Positions 1 to 8,423 of a stretch of 64,000 nt of DNA are shown here, piece by piece. How positions within the stretch are numbered: position 1 is the stretch's first letter; the number at the start of each line of letters is the position of its first letter. Source of the DNA: Thermocatellispora tengchongensis (GTDB lineage: Bacteria > Actinomycetota > Actinomycetes > Streptosporangiales > Streptosporangiaceae); NCBI RefSeq assembly GCF_014202315.1, contig NZ_JACHGN010000003.1, positions 616,562-680,561 of the forward strand. The letters run 5' to 3'. The position numbers and the translations under genes were made by a program. The notes beneath the pieces were generated by a model. The model was not told the DNA's origin, did not search any database, and worked only from the letters and a program-made list of their open reading frames with translations.

Positions 1-775
1 GCGCGTGCTGCCCGACCCCGACCGGCCCGCGCTGGCGGGCACGGTACGCCTCGGGCCGCAGGCGCCGGCGGACGAGCACACCCAGATGCTCGCCGAGGAG
101 ATCGAGCGGCGGCGCACCCACCGCGGCGGCTTCCTCCACCGCCCGCTGCCGCGCCCGTTCCTGCACGCGCTCGACGGCGAGGCCCGCGCCGAGGGCGCCC
201 GGCTGCTGACCGGCCTGCCCGAACCGGCCGTGGCCGCCGTCGCGGACGTCACCCGGGCCGCGGAGAACGTGCAGCGGGCCGACGCGGCGTACTCGGGCGA
301 GCTGATGCGCTGGGCCCGTCCTCCCGGCAGCGACCGCCCCGACGGCGTGCCCGCCGACGCCTATCCGCGCGACCGGGCCGAGCCGGCGTTCGTCTCGCGC
401 GCCGGCCACCGCGGCGAGCCGGAGTTCGCCCAGCGGGACTACTCCCGCGGCCGGTCCTGGGGCTACGTGCCCCGCCCCGGCGCCGCCTCGCCCGCGACCG
501 GCGCCGTCGCCGCCGTCGTCACCGCCGGCGACGGCCGCGAGGACTGGATCGCGGCCGGCCGGGCGCTCCAGCGTGTACTGCTGTTCGCCTCCGCCCACGG
601 GGTCTCCGCCGCCTTCCACACCCAGGCCCTGGAGATGTACCACCTGCGCGATTTCCTGCGCCGCGAGGTCTTCGCCGACGCGTACCCCCAAATGATCATG
701 CGCCTGGGCGTGACGGACGAGCCCGGCGCCACCCGCCGCCGCCCTCTCGACGAGATCTTCACCGAACCCTCCTGA
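1..775 (+). CDS. Acg-family nitroreductase-like FMN protein (5' truncated)
   Basis: The reading frame is open from the first bases, so this is the C-terminal part of a longer gene; the GTG at position 5 need not be the start. The protein resembles the Acg/Rv2032 group of nitroreductase-fold flavoproteins in actinobacteria. The visible part has the ERRRTHRGGF stretch near residue 35 and a C-terminal half with WIAAGRALQRVLLFA and a final MRLG segment, as in that group. Family members are usually about 320-340 residues, so roughly 80 residues lie outside the window. In mycobacteria the group is linked to dormancy and some members have lost catalytic activity, so enzyme activity here is not certain. 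Confidence 0.75.
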   Translation, partial: RVLPDPDRPALAGTVRLGPQAPADEHTQMLAEEIERRRTHRGGFLHRPLPRPFLHALDGEARAEGARLLTGLPEPAVAAVADVTRAAENVQRADAAYSGELMRWARPPGSDRPDGVPADAYPRDRAEPAFVSRAGHRGEPEFAQRDYSRGRSWGYVPRPGAASPATGAVAAVVTAGDGREDWIAAGRALQRVLLFASAHGVSAAFHTQALEMYHLRDFLRREVFADAYPQMIMRLGVTDEPGATRRRPLDEIFTEPS

Positions 776-829
776 GGCACACCTCGGACCGGCCCTTCCC
801 CATGACCCGCCCCTCCGCCCGGGACCGGC

Positions 830-1030
830 TCGTTCGTGCGGGCCCGGCTCGTCCGTGTGGGGCTGGCTCGTCCGTGTGGGGCTGGCTCGTCCGTGCGGGA
901 CCGGCTCGTCCGTGCGGGACCGGCCCGTCCGCCCGGGACCGGCCGTTCGCCCGCGACCGGCCCGTTCGCCCGCGACCGCCCATCCGCCGCGACCGGCCAT
1001 CCGCCCGCGACCGGCCCCTCCTCGCGTGAC
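830..1030. repeat. Degenerate 19-bp tandem repeat in a non-coding gap
   Basis: Copies of TCGTCCGTGNGGGNCNGGC start at 849, 868, 887, 906 and 925 with an exact 19-bp step, and decay into CGCGACCGGCCNGTTCGCC-type units up to about 1030. A 19-bp period cannot keep a reading frame, so the array is non-coding although high GC leaves long open frames on both strands. It occupies much of the 543-bp gap between the nitroreductase and the GH92 gene (776-1318). The rest of that gap shows no convincing gene; some of it must be the GH92 leader and promoter. Confidence 0.8.
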
Positions 1031-1318
1031 CGGCCTGCCGGCCGCGCGCCATGCCTCCTTCGGCGCATCCGCTCTCACCTCGGCCCTTCCCGGGGGCGCC
1101 GCGACGGCGGGCGGTACGCGGTGACCCGCGCCTTATGGGCGGGCCGTAACCGGCCGGTGGGGCGCAACCGACTCTTCCGACCTGTGGGGCGGGGTTGACG
1201 GCAGTGGTCACGTGGTGTTCAGGGGGCAGTCCGAAAGTGTATGAAATGAGGTGGTTTGTGATCTTTAGGGTGCCGCGAGGCGCGCCGGATGGCGTGCCTT
1301 ACGTTCGGGAGGGTTCGA

Positions 1319-3781
1319 GTGTCGATGAGAGCCAATCGGGTGGCGCGGCACGGGTTCGCGGTGCTCTTAACCGCTGGAGTCGTGTTGTCCGGCGCCGGGG
1401 TGAGCGCCGTGCCCGCGTCTGCTTCCGCGTCCGCCGCGGCCTCCGCCAAGACCGTCAGCGATCCGGTGCCCTACGTCGATCCGTTCATCGGGACCAGGAA
1501 CGGCGGCAACACCTGGCCGGGGGCCTCGCGGCCGTTCGGCATGATTTCCTGGAGCCCGACCAGCACCCAGGGCGACCAGACCAACACGGGCGGGGCCAAC
1601 GGCTACCAGTACGACGTCACGCGGGTGCGCGGGTTCGCCCTGACGCACGTCAACGGCGCCGGGTGTCACCCGGGCGCGGCCGGGGACGTGCCGATCATGC
1701 CGTACGTCGGGGCGGTGAACAGCTCGCCGTCCGCCGACGCCACCGACAGGATCTACGCGGCCGACTTCCTGCACAACCATGAGCAGGCCGAGCCCGGCCA
1801 CTACAAGGTGACCCTGTCCAGCGGGGTCACCACCGACCTCGCGGTCACCACCCGGGCGGGCGTGGGCGAGTTTACCTTCCCCCGCGGCTCGCAGGCGAAC
1901 CTGCTGTTCCGGGTCTCCAACTCCCTCAACGGCAGCGAGGACGCCGAGATCACCATCGACCCGGCCGGGCAGAAGGTGACCGGCTCGGTGCTGACCGGCG
2001 CGTTCTGCGGGCGGCGGGCCAACGGCGGGATCAACAACCGCAAGAGCTACTACCGGCTGTACTTCACCGCCCACTTCGACCGCCCCTTCGCCTCCACCGG
2101 CACCTGGAAGGACGGCACGCACCAGCCGGGCGGCACCACCGCCCGCGGCGGCGAGGGCTACGCCACCGGCGCCGACCGGCAGGGCCGCGGCTCGGGCGGG
2201 TGGGTCGGCTTCGACACCTCCGGCGACCCGACCGTGCGGATGCGCGTCGGCATCTCCTATGTCAGCCTTGAGGGCGCCGAGCGCAACCTGAAGGCCGAGA
2301 TCGGGCAGCGGGACACCGTCGAGAAGGTGGCCGAGGACGCCGCCGGCGAGTGGCGCCGCAAGCTGCGCGCCGTACGGATCGCGGGCGGCACCACCCCGCA
2401 GCGCACGGCGTTCTACACCGCGCTCTACCACGCCTTCCTCCAGCCCAACATCCTCAGCGACGTGGACGGCCGCTACCTCGGCATGGACCGGGCCGTGCAC
2501 AAGGTGGAGAAGGGGCAGAAGGCGCAGTACGGCAACTTCTCCGGCTGGGACCAGTACCGGGCCCACGTGCAGCTCCTGGCCCTGCTCGAACCCGAGGTCG
2601 CCGGCGAGTTCGCCCAGTCGCTGTTCAACTACGCCAAGCAGAACGGCGGCGTGTGGGACCGCTGGGTGCACGTCAACGGCGCCACCCACGTCATGACCGG
2701 CGACCCCTCGGCCGCCACCCTGGCCACCTTCTACGCCATGGGCGTGCGCAACTTCGACGTCGAGGGCGCCTTCGACTCCCTGGTCCGCCAGGCCACCGTG
2801 CCGCACCCCGACGGCCTGCTCGACGCCGGCTGCCCCGGCCAGTGCGTCGGCCAGCGGCCCAACCTGCAGCAGTACATGGACTCCAAGTACTCCGCGCACG
2901 ACGTGTGCCACTGCTGGGGCGGCGCGGCCGAGACCCTGGAGGCGTCGGTCGCGGACGCGGCGCTGGCGAACTGGGCCCGGCTGCTCGGCCGCGACGAGGA
3001 GTACAAGACGTTCTCCGAGCGCGGGCGGTGGTGGCGGAACGTGTACAACCCGCAGGCCACCCCGAACGCCGGCTACATCCAGGCGCGCAAGCTCGACGGC
3101 TCCTGGCTGACCCCGTTCAACCCCGGCTCCGACGCCGGGTTCGCCCAGGGCACCAGCGCGACGTACACGTGGATGGTGCCGCAGGACGTGCAGGGCCTGG
3201 CCGAGGCCATGGGCGGGCGCGAGGTCGCCGCGGCCCGCCTGGACGGCTTCTTCCACAAGCCCGACGGCTCCTGGTCGGTACGCGGCGGCGACGCGCTGCG
3301 CTACGACCCGACCAACGAGCCGGGCATCCACGCGCCGTGGCTGTACAACGCGCTGGGCAAGCCGTGGAAGACCCAGGAGACCGTGCGCCAGATCGTGGAC
3401 ACCGTCTACAGCGACGGCCCGGCCGGCCTGCCCGGCAACGACGACCTCGGCACCATGTCCGCCTGGTACGTCTACGCCGCACTGGGCCTGTACCCGCAGG
3501 CTCCGGGCCGCGCCGAGATGCTGCTGTCCAGCCCGCTGTTCACCCGGGCCGAGATCCGCCCGGCCGGCGGCAAGACCATCACGATCGAGGCGCCGGACGC
3601 CTCGCCGGTCAACAAGTACGTCACCGGCGTCGAGCTGCGCGGCAAGGCGCACACCAAGTCGTGGGTGGACGGCTCGCTGATCGAGCGCGGCGGCACGCTC
3701 CGCGTCGAGCTGGGCTGGCAGCCCAGCCAGACCTGGGGCACCGCCGAGGCCGACATCCCGGCCGACCAGCCCTGGGCCTAG
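1319..3781 (+). CDS. Secreted GH92 family alpha-1,2-mannosidase
   Basis: Glycoside hydrolase family 92, calcium-dependent exo-alpha-mannosidases that act on mannans or N-glycans. It has an N-terminal signal peptide (basic MRANRVARH, then a hydrophobic run ending near AVPASASA) and the mature part starts at PYVDPFIGT. Family hallmarks are visible: WPGASRPFGM, HVNGAGC, GNFSGWDQYRAH, YDPTNEPGIHAPWLYN and the acidic GNDDLGTMSAWYVY motif near the C-terminus. The length of about 820 residues is normal for the family. GGGAGGG at 1307-1313 fits GTG 1319 best (5-nt spacing); ATG 1325 is the alternative. No sugar transporter or regulator is adjacent, so it looks monocistronic. The mannosidase family call is firm; the exact linkage is not. 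Confidence 0.93.
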   Translation: MSMRANRVARHGFAVLLTAGVVLSGAGVSAVPASASASAAASAKTVSDPVPYVDPFIGTRNGGNTWPGASRPFGMISWSPTSTQGDQTNTGGANGYQYDVTRVRGFALTHVNGAGCHPGAAGDVPIMPYVGAVNSSPSADATDRIYAADFLHNHEQAEPGHYKVTLSSGVTTDLAVTTRAGVGEFTFPRGSQANLLFRVSNSLNGSEDAEITIDPAGQKVTGSVLTGAFCGRRANGGINNRKSYYRLYFTAHFDRPFASTGTWKDGTHQPGGTTARGGEGYATGADRQGRGSGGWVGFDTSGDPTVRMRVGISYVSLEGAERNLKAEIGQRDTVEKVAEDAAGEWRRKLRAVRIAGGTTPQRTAFYTALYHAFLQPNILSDVDGRYLGMDRAVHKVEKGQKAQYGNFSGWDQYRAHVQLLALLEPEVAGEFAQSLFNYAKQNGGVWDRWVHVNGATHVMTGDPSAATLATFYAMGVRNFDVEGAFDSLVRQATVPHPDGLLDAGCPGQCVGQRPNLQQYMDSKYSAHDVCHCWGGAAETLEASVADAALANWARLLGRDEEYKTFSERGRWWRNVYNPQATPNAGYIQARKLDGSWLTPFNPGSDAGFAQGTSATYTWMVPQDVQGLAEAMGGREVAAARLDGFFHKPDGSWSVRGGDALRYDPTNEPGIHAPWLYNALGKPWKTQETVRQIVDTVYSDGPAGLPGNDDLGTMSAWYVYAALGLYPQAPGRAEMLLSSPLFTRAEIRPAGGKTITIEAPDASPVNKYVTGVELRGKAHTKSWVDGSLIERGGTLRVELGWQPSQTWGTAEADIPADQPWA

Positions 3782-3788
3782 CCGTGAT

Positions 3789-3823
3789 CGCCGGGGGCGG
3801 CGTCGCGCACGCCGCCCCCGGCG
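3789..3823. terminator. Bidirectional hairpin terminator
   Basis: Perfect inverted repeat with 15-bp arms (CGCCGGGGGCGGCGT at 3789-3803 and its complement at 3809-3823) and a 5-nt loop. It fills the 42-bp space between the convergent GH92 and nurA stops, so it can end transcription both ways. No T-tract follows, as is common in high-GC actinobacteria. Confidence 0.8.
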
Positions 3824-4822
3824 TCATGCGCCGGGGCGGGCGGCGGAAGCGCGCAGGGCGCGGTACAGGACCCGGGGCTCGCCCAGGCGGTGCCGCAGCA
3901 GGCGCTCCAGGCCGCCGATCGGGACCAGGTTCTGCGGGGCGCGCGGGTCCTTGTAGTCGACCCCGGCCAGGGAGGGCAGCACCAGCGCCATCGCGTCGGC
4001 CAGCGTCACCACCTCCTCGGCGCTCAGGTCGGCGCCGGCCTCGCAGCGGGCGATGCCGGCCCAGGGCGCGGTGGACGCGGTGGGCAGGCGCAGGTACCAG
4101 GCGTGCCGCCGCCAGCTCGTGCCCATCTGGAACACCGGCGTGCGCTGCCCGCCGCGCAGCGCCGAGACCACCGCCGCCTGCGGCGGCGGCAGGTAGGCGG
4201 TGTGGTGGGTCTTGATGTAGCCCACGGTGCCGCTCAGGTGGGTGCGGCCCCGCAGCGGGCCGTCTACCAGCAGCAGCTCCTGGCCGCCGCCCGCGCGGTA
4301 GGACGCGGCCAGCTCCACCTCCAGCGCGGTCACCTGCTGCTGGAGGGCCAGCGACAGGGCCTCGACGCTGCCGTCGGCCGCCGGGCGCGCGGAGTAGCGG
4401 CCCACGCCGGTCACGACGTCGGCGACGTGCGGCGAGGGCGAGAACAGCGAGCGGCGCACCTCCAGCGCCGCCAGGACCGCGGCGTTCCCCGCGCCGGGCT
4501 CGCAGCGCACCAGCCCGGCGGCGTACGAGGCGGCGATGCCGGGCGCGGGCATCGCGCCGTCGGGGTCGTCGATCCACACCCGGGCGTCGATCCGGCGCAC
4601 CCCGTCGGCGATCAGCAGCACCGCCGGCACGGAGGTGCCGGGCGCCGGGGTCACCGGCCCCCACTTGGCGGCCGGGACCTCCACCTCCAGGTCGAGCGTG
4701 GCGGAGCTGGCGCCCAGCTCGGCGCCGCCCTCGGTCAGCGCCTCGGCGGCCAGCGCGGCCGCGTAGCCGGGGTCCCACGGATCGACGGTGAAGCCGGGCG
4801 AACCGAGCGAGGTTACGGTCAA
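3824..4822 (-). CDS. nurA: NurA-like 5'-3' nuclease, partner of HerA
   Basis: 332 residues matching the NurA nuclease family. Two strand-Asp-Gly motifs, LLIADGVRR (near residue 90) and LLLVDGPLRGR (near residue 206), are where NurA carries metal-binding aspartates, and the second is followed by GTVGYIKTHH, like the conserved lysine motif of NurA. It starts with TTG overlapping the sbcC stop by 4 nt (TTGA), which implies translational coupling. It is the last gene of herA-sbcD-sbcC-nurA. In archaea NurA and the HerA ring resect DNA ends after Mre11-Rad50; the same role is inferred here. Identification rests on these motifs plus context, because the family diverges strongly. Confidence 0.75.
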   Translation of the reverse strand: MTVTSLGSPGFTVDPWDPGYAAALAAEALTEGGAELGASSATLDLEVEVPAAKWGPVTPAPGTSVPAVLLIADGVRRIDARVWIDDPDGAMPAPGIAASYAAGLVRCEPGAGNAAVLAALEVRRSLFSPSPHVADVVTGVGRYSARPAADGSVEALSLALQQQVTALEVELAASYRAGGGQELLLVDGPLRGRTHLSGTVGYIKTHHTAYLPPPQAAVVSALRGGQRTPVFQMGTSWRRHAWYLRLPTASTAPWAGIARCEAGADLSAEEVVTLADAMALVLPSLAGVDYKDPRAPQNLVPIGGLERLLRHRLGEPRVLYRALRASAARPGA

Positions 4823-7254
4823 AGGGTCCTCTTTCTGACGTGCGAGCCGCTGCCGTCGCGGGTGATCTCGAAGCGTACCGGGACCCGCTCGGCCAGGGCG
4901 GGCACATGGGTGACGACGCCGACCATGCGCTCGCGGCTGGAGGCCAGGCGCTCCAGCGTGGTGGCGACGGTGTCGAGCGTGGCCGGGTCGAGCGTGCCGA
5001 AGCCCTCGTCCAGGAAGATCGAGTCAAGGCTGCGCGCCGCCGCCGCGGCCAGCCCCGCCACCTGGTCGGACAGCGCCAGGGCCAGCGCCAGCGCCGCCTG
5101 GAAGGTCTCACCGCCGGACAGGGTGCGGGCGTTGCGGCGCATCCCGGCCTCGGCGTAGTCGATCACCTCGATCTCGCCGCGGGCGCCGAGCACCAGCTCG
5201 TACTGGCCGTCGGACAGCTCGCGCAGCGTCTCGGAGGCCGCCGCGACCAGCAGCTCCAGCGCCTCGGCGCACAGCCACCGCTCGAACTGGTTGGCCCGCA
5301 GGAGCTGGGCCAGCTCGTGCGCGACCTGGGCCTGCTGCTCCAGCTCGCGCGCCCGCTCCTCCAGCTTGGCGGCCCGCGCGCGGTCCTCGCGCACCTTGTG
5401 CAGCGCGGCCTCGGCCCGCACGGTGGCGGCTGTGACCTCGCGGGCGATCTGGTCGGGGCCGGCGTCGTCGGGCACCCGGACCTCGCGCGCCCGCAGCCCC
5501 GCGACCAGCCGCGCCCGCCGCGCGTCGCGCTCGCGTACGGCCTCGGCCAGCTCGGCGTCCAGGGCCTGCAGCGCCGCCCGCTGCCGCCCGGCCGCCTCGT
5601 CGCGCCAGGCGAGCAGGGCCCGCCACGCGGCGTGCAGGTCGTCGCGGGGCAGCGGCGGCGCGCCCAGCGCCACCACCGTGTCGCGGGCGGCTGCCAGGTC
5701 GTGCCAGGACCGCTCGGCGGTGCGCCGCAGCCCCTCGGCGTGCCGCTCGGCCGCGCGCAGCCGGTCGCGCCCGGCCCGCGCCTCCTGCCTGGCCCGCCCG
5801 GCCTCCTTCTCGGCCGCCTCGATGGCCGCCAGCCGGGCCTCGATCGTGGCCCGGTCGCCGCTCACCTGCGCGGCCAGCTCGGTCAGCCGCCGCGTCAGGT
5901 CGCCCTCGGCCTGGGCCAGCCGGGCGGCCTCGACCTCGGCCGCGGCGTGGGCGGCCTGCGCCCGCTCGGCCGCCGTACGCGCCTCGCGCACGGCCCGTTC
6001 GGCGGCGCGCAGGTCGGCCGGGGCCGGGTGGTGCGGCAGCTCGGTCACCTCGCGCAGGCAGGCCGGGCACGGCTCGCCCACGGCCAGGCGCGCAGCCAGC
6101 GCGGCGGCGGCGTTGGCGGTCCGCTCGCGCTCCAGCCGCGCCTCGGCCTCCGCCAGCGCCTCACGGGCCCGCGCGACCCGCTCGGCGAGCGGCGGGACCG
6201 CCCGCGCCGCCTCGGCCGCCCGGCCCGCGGCGACGGAGTGCTCGCGGGTGAGCCGGGCGTGCTCGTCGAGCACGGCGAGGGCGCGGGCCGGGGCCGTGCG
6301 GTCGCCCAGCGCCGCGAGCGCCTGCTCGGCCTCCTGCTCGCGCTCCTCCAGGCCGGCCACCCGCGCGGCCAGCGCGGCGGTCTCGTCGGCGGCGGCGCGC
6401 AGCGACTCGGCCAGGGTCGCCGCCTCGGCGGGCATCGCCAGCCGGCCCAGCGTGGCCAGCAGTCCGGCGGCCTCGCGCCGCTCCTGCTCCTTGGCGCGCA
6501 GCGCGGCGTCGCGCTCGCGCAGCTCCTCCACCTCCGCCGCGATCAGGCCCGCGACCGCGCCCAGTGACTCCAGCCTGGCCCGCGCCGCCCGCTCGGCCTC
6601 CTCGTCGGCCCCGGACAGCTCGGCGAGCTGCCGCCTGGCGAACGCGGCGCTGCTCGCCGCGGCGTCCTCCTCGCGGACGGCGCGCTGGCGGATGTCCTCG
6701 TACACCGACGCGTCGAGGAGCTGCACCAGCAGGTCCTGCCGCTGGGCCGGCTTGGCGTGCAGGAACTCGGCGAAGCGGCCCTGGGGGAGCACCACGCACT
6801 GGGTGAAGTACCTGTACTCCAGGCCGGTGATGCGCTGCACCTCGCCGGTCACCGCCTCGCCCTCGGCCAGCGGGCGCGCCCCGGCGGTGAGCAGCTCGGC
6901 CATCGAGCCCCGGCCGCCCGGGTCGAGCTCGTCGATGCGCGACTCCTTGGTGCCGACGGCCCCCCTGGCGTTGCGGGTCAGCACCCGCACCACGCCGAAG
7001 CGCCGCCCGCCCGACTCGAAGACCAGCGCGACCCGGCCGAGCGTGGCCGAGGGCGCCAGCGCGAGGTGCACGACGTTCTGCGCGCCCCAGCGCGGCACCG
7101 TGCCGTACAGGGCGAAGCAGATCGCGTCGATGACCGTGCTCTTGCCCGCGCCGGTGGGGCCGACCAGCGCGAAGTAGTCGGTGTCGGTGAAGTCGATCTC
7201 GGCTGGCTCGCGGAAGCTGCCGAATCCCTCGATGTGCAGCCGCAGCGGTCGCAT
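4819..7254 (-). CDS. sbcC: SbcC/Rad50-type SMC ATPase
   Basis: ATPase subunit of the SbcCD (Mre11-Rad50) end-processing nuclease. Order of parts: Walker A GPTGAGKST (near residue 32), Q-loop region with the RYFTQCVVLPQGRFAEF motif, long Ala/Glu/Arg-rich coiled-coil arms, a CPAC zinc hook near residue 395, then the signature LSGGETFQ and Walker B SIFLDEGFGTLD. At 811 residues it is clearly shorter than E. coli SbcC (about 1050), mainly through shorter coiled-coil arms. Its ATG shares one base with the sbcD stop and its TGA overlaps the nurA start. It should work with SbcD on hairpins and protein-blocked DNA ends. Confidence 0.95.
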   Translation of the reverse strand: MRPLRLHIEGFGSFREPAEIDFTDTDYFALVGPTGAGKSTVIDAICFALYGTVPRWGAQNVVHLALAPSATLGRVALVFESGGRRFGVVRVLTRNARGAVGTKESRIDELDPGGRGSMAELLTAGARPLAEGEAVTGEVQRITGLEYRYFTQCVVLPQGRFAEFLHAKPAQRQDLLVQLLDASVYEDIRQRAVREEDAAASSAAFARRQLAELSGADEEAERAARARLESLGAVAGLIAAEVEELRERDAALRAKEQERREAAGLLATLGRLAMPAEAATLAESLRAAADETAALAARVAGLEEREQEAEQALAALGDRTAPARALAVLDEHARLTREHSVAAGRAAEAARAVPPLAERVARAREALAEAEARLERERTANAAAALAARLAVGEPCPACLREVTELPHHPAPADLRAAERAVREARTAAERAQAAHAAAEVEAARLAQAEGDLTRRLTELAAQVSGDRATIEARLAAIEAAEKEAGRARQEARAGRDRLRAAERHAEGLRRTAERSWHDLAAARDTVVALGAPPLPRDDLHAAWRALLAWRDEAAGRQRAALQALDAELAEAVRERDARRARLVAGLRAREVRVPDDAGPDQIAREVTAATVRAEAALHKVREDRARAAKLEERARELEQQAQVAHELAQLLRANQFERWLCAEALELLVAAASETLRELSDGQYELVLGARGEIEVIDYAEAGMRRNARTLSGGETFQAALALALALSDQVAGLAAAAARSLDSIFLDEGFGTLDPATLDTVATTLERLASSRERMVGVVTHVPALAERVPVRFEITRDGSGSHVRKRTL

Positions 7255-8405
7255 CAGCTCGTCACCTCATCGTGCAGCCGGTCGAACAGGGCCGCGATCC
7301 GGGGGTCCTCCTTGCCGCTGGCGGCGAGGTAGTCGCGGAACAGCTCGCGCGGGCCGCGCACCCGGCCGCCCTCGGCCCGCGAGCGCAGGTGCTCGGTGGG
7401 GCGGAACCGCTCGTCCACGTCCACCTGCAGCGCGCCGGGCAGCAGCTCGCGCACGGTGTCGGCCAGGCCGGGCCGCGGCTTCTCGGCGACCACCACGCGC
7501 AGCCACGCCTCGCCCAGCTCCTCGCGGCGGGCCGCCAGCTCCTCCAGCGACCCGCGTACGGTCAGCAGCCTGCGCGCCGACCCGATCGGCGCCTCGCGGA
7601 CCACCGCGGGCACCCCCGGCTCCACGGTGACCAGCAGCGCGCCCGGGGTGTTGCCCTCCTCGCCGAAGTCCACCGCGAGCGGGGAGCCGCTGTACCAGAT
7701 CGGGCACGGCCCGTCGATCCGCTGCCGGCGGTGCAGGTGGCCGAGCGCGGCGTACTGGGTGGCGGGCGGGAACGCGCTCGGCTCGACGTAGTAGGAGAAG
7801 ATCGACTGCGCCTCGCGCTCGCCGCCGCCGAACTTGCCGCCCGGCAGCGTGGCGTGCGTGGCGACCAGGTTGACCGTGTCGGCGGCGAAATCGGCGGTGA
7901 GCGCGGCGGTCAGCTCGGCGAACCGCTCGGCGTAGCCCCGGTTGTGCTCGGCGGCGGTGCCGGTCAGCGCCTCGGCGGCGCGCACGACGTACCGGTGGGA
8001 CAGGAACGGGAGCACGGCCAGGCGCACCGGCTCGCCGCCGCGCGCCGTGAAGGAGATCACCCCGCCCTTGTCGGGACGGCGGAACCCGCCCACGACGTGG
8101 ATGCCCAGCGCGCCCAGCACCGGCCGGTAGACGTCCAGCAGCCGCGGGTTGTCGTGGTTGCCCGCCAGCACCACGACGTCGCGCCCGCCCTCGCGCAGCG
8201 CCATCAGCGCCGGCATGACCAGCGCCTGCGCCTCCGGCGGGGGCGCGGAGGTGTCGAACACGTCGCCCGCCACGATCACCAGATCGACGTCCTCGCGGCG
8301 GGCGATGCCGATCAGCTCCCGCAGCACCGCCGTGTGCTCCTCGGTGCGCGAGCGCCCCTTGAGCACCTTGCCGACATGCCAGTCGGCCGTGTGCAGGATC
8401 TTCAT
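7254..8405 (-). CDS. sbcD: SbcD/Mre11-type exonuclease subunit
   Basis: Calcineurin-like phosphoesterase nuclease of SbcCD. All metal-site motifs are present: DWHVGK (residues 8-13), AGDVFDTSAPP (near 47), GNHDN (near 82), ATHATLPG (near 180) and GHLHRRQ (near 217). The length of 383 residues is typical. The gene follows herA by 18 nt, with GGAG just before ATG 8405 as ribosome site, and is joined to sbcC by a 1-nt overlap. It cuts DNA ends opened by the SbcC ATPase. Its place between herA and sbcC-nurA matches the mre11 position of the archaeal operon. Confidence 0.96.
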   Translation of the reverse strand: MKILHTADWHVGKVLKGRSRTEEHTAVLRELIGIARREDVDLVIVAGDVFDTSAPPPEAQALVMPALMALREGGRDVVVLAGNHDNPRLLDVYRPVLGALGIHVVGGFRRPDKGGVISFTARGGEPVRLAVLPFLSHRYVVRAAEALTGTAAEHNRGYAERFAELTAALTADFAADTVNLVATHATLPGGKFGGGEREAQSIFSYYVEPSAFPPATQYAALGHLHRRQRIDGPCPIWYSGSPLAVDFGEEGNTPGALLVTVEPGVPAVVREAPIGSARRLLTVRGSLEELAARREELGEAWLRVVVAEKPRPGLADTVRELLPGALQVDVDERFRPTEHLRSRAEGGRVRGPRELFRDYLAASGKEDPRIAALFDRLHDEVTS

Positions 8406-8423
8406 CGGATCTCCTTCGGGGGC

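Noticed and set aside
463..1211. Several overlapping small open frames in the 19-bp repeat region
   Set aside because: Repeat period is not a multiple of three, frames on both strands are equally open, and no ribosome sites or conserved motifs are present.
3621..5111. Minus-strand frame joining part of nurA and sbcC in another frame
   Set aside because: Frame-shifted shadow of two genes that are both intact in their own frames.
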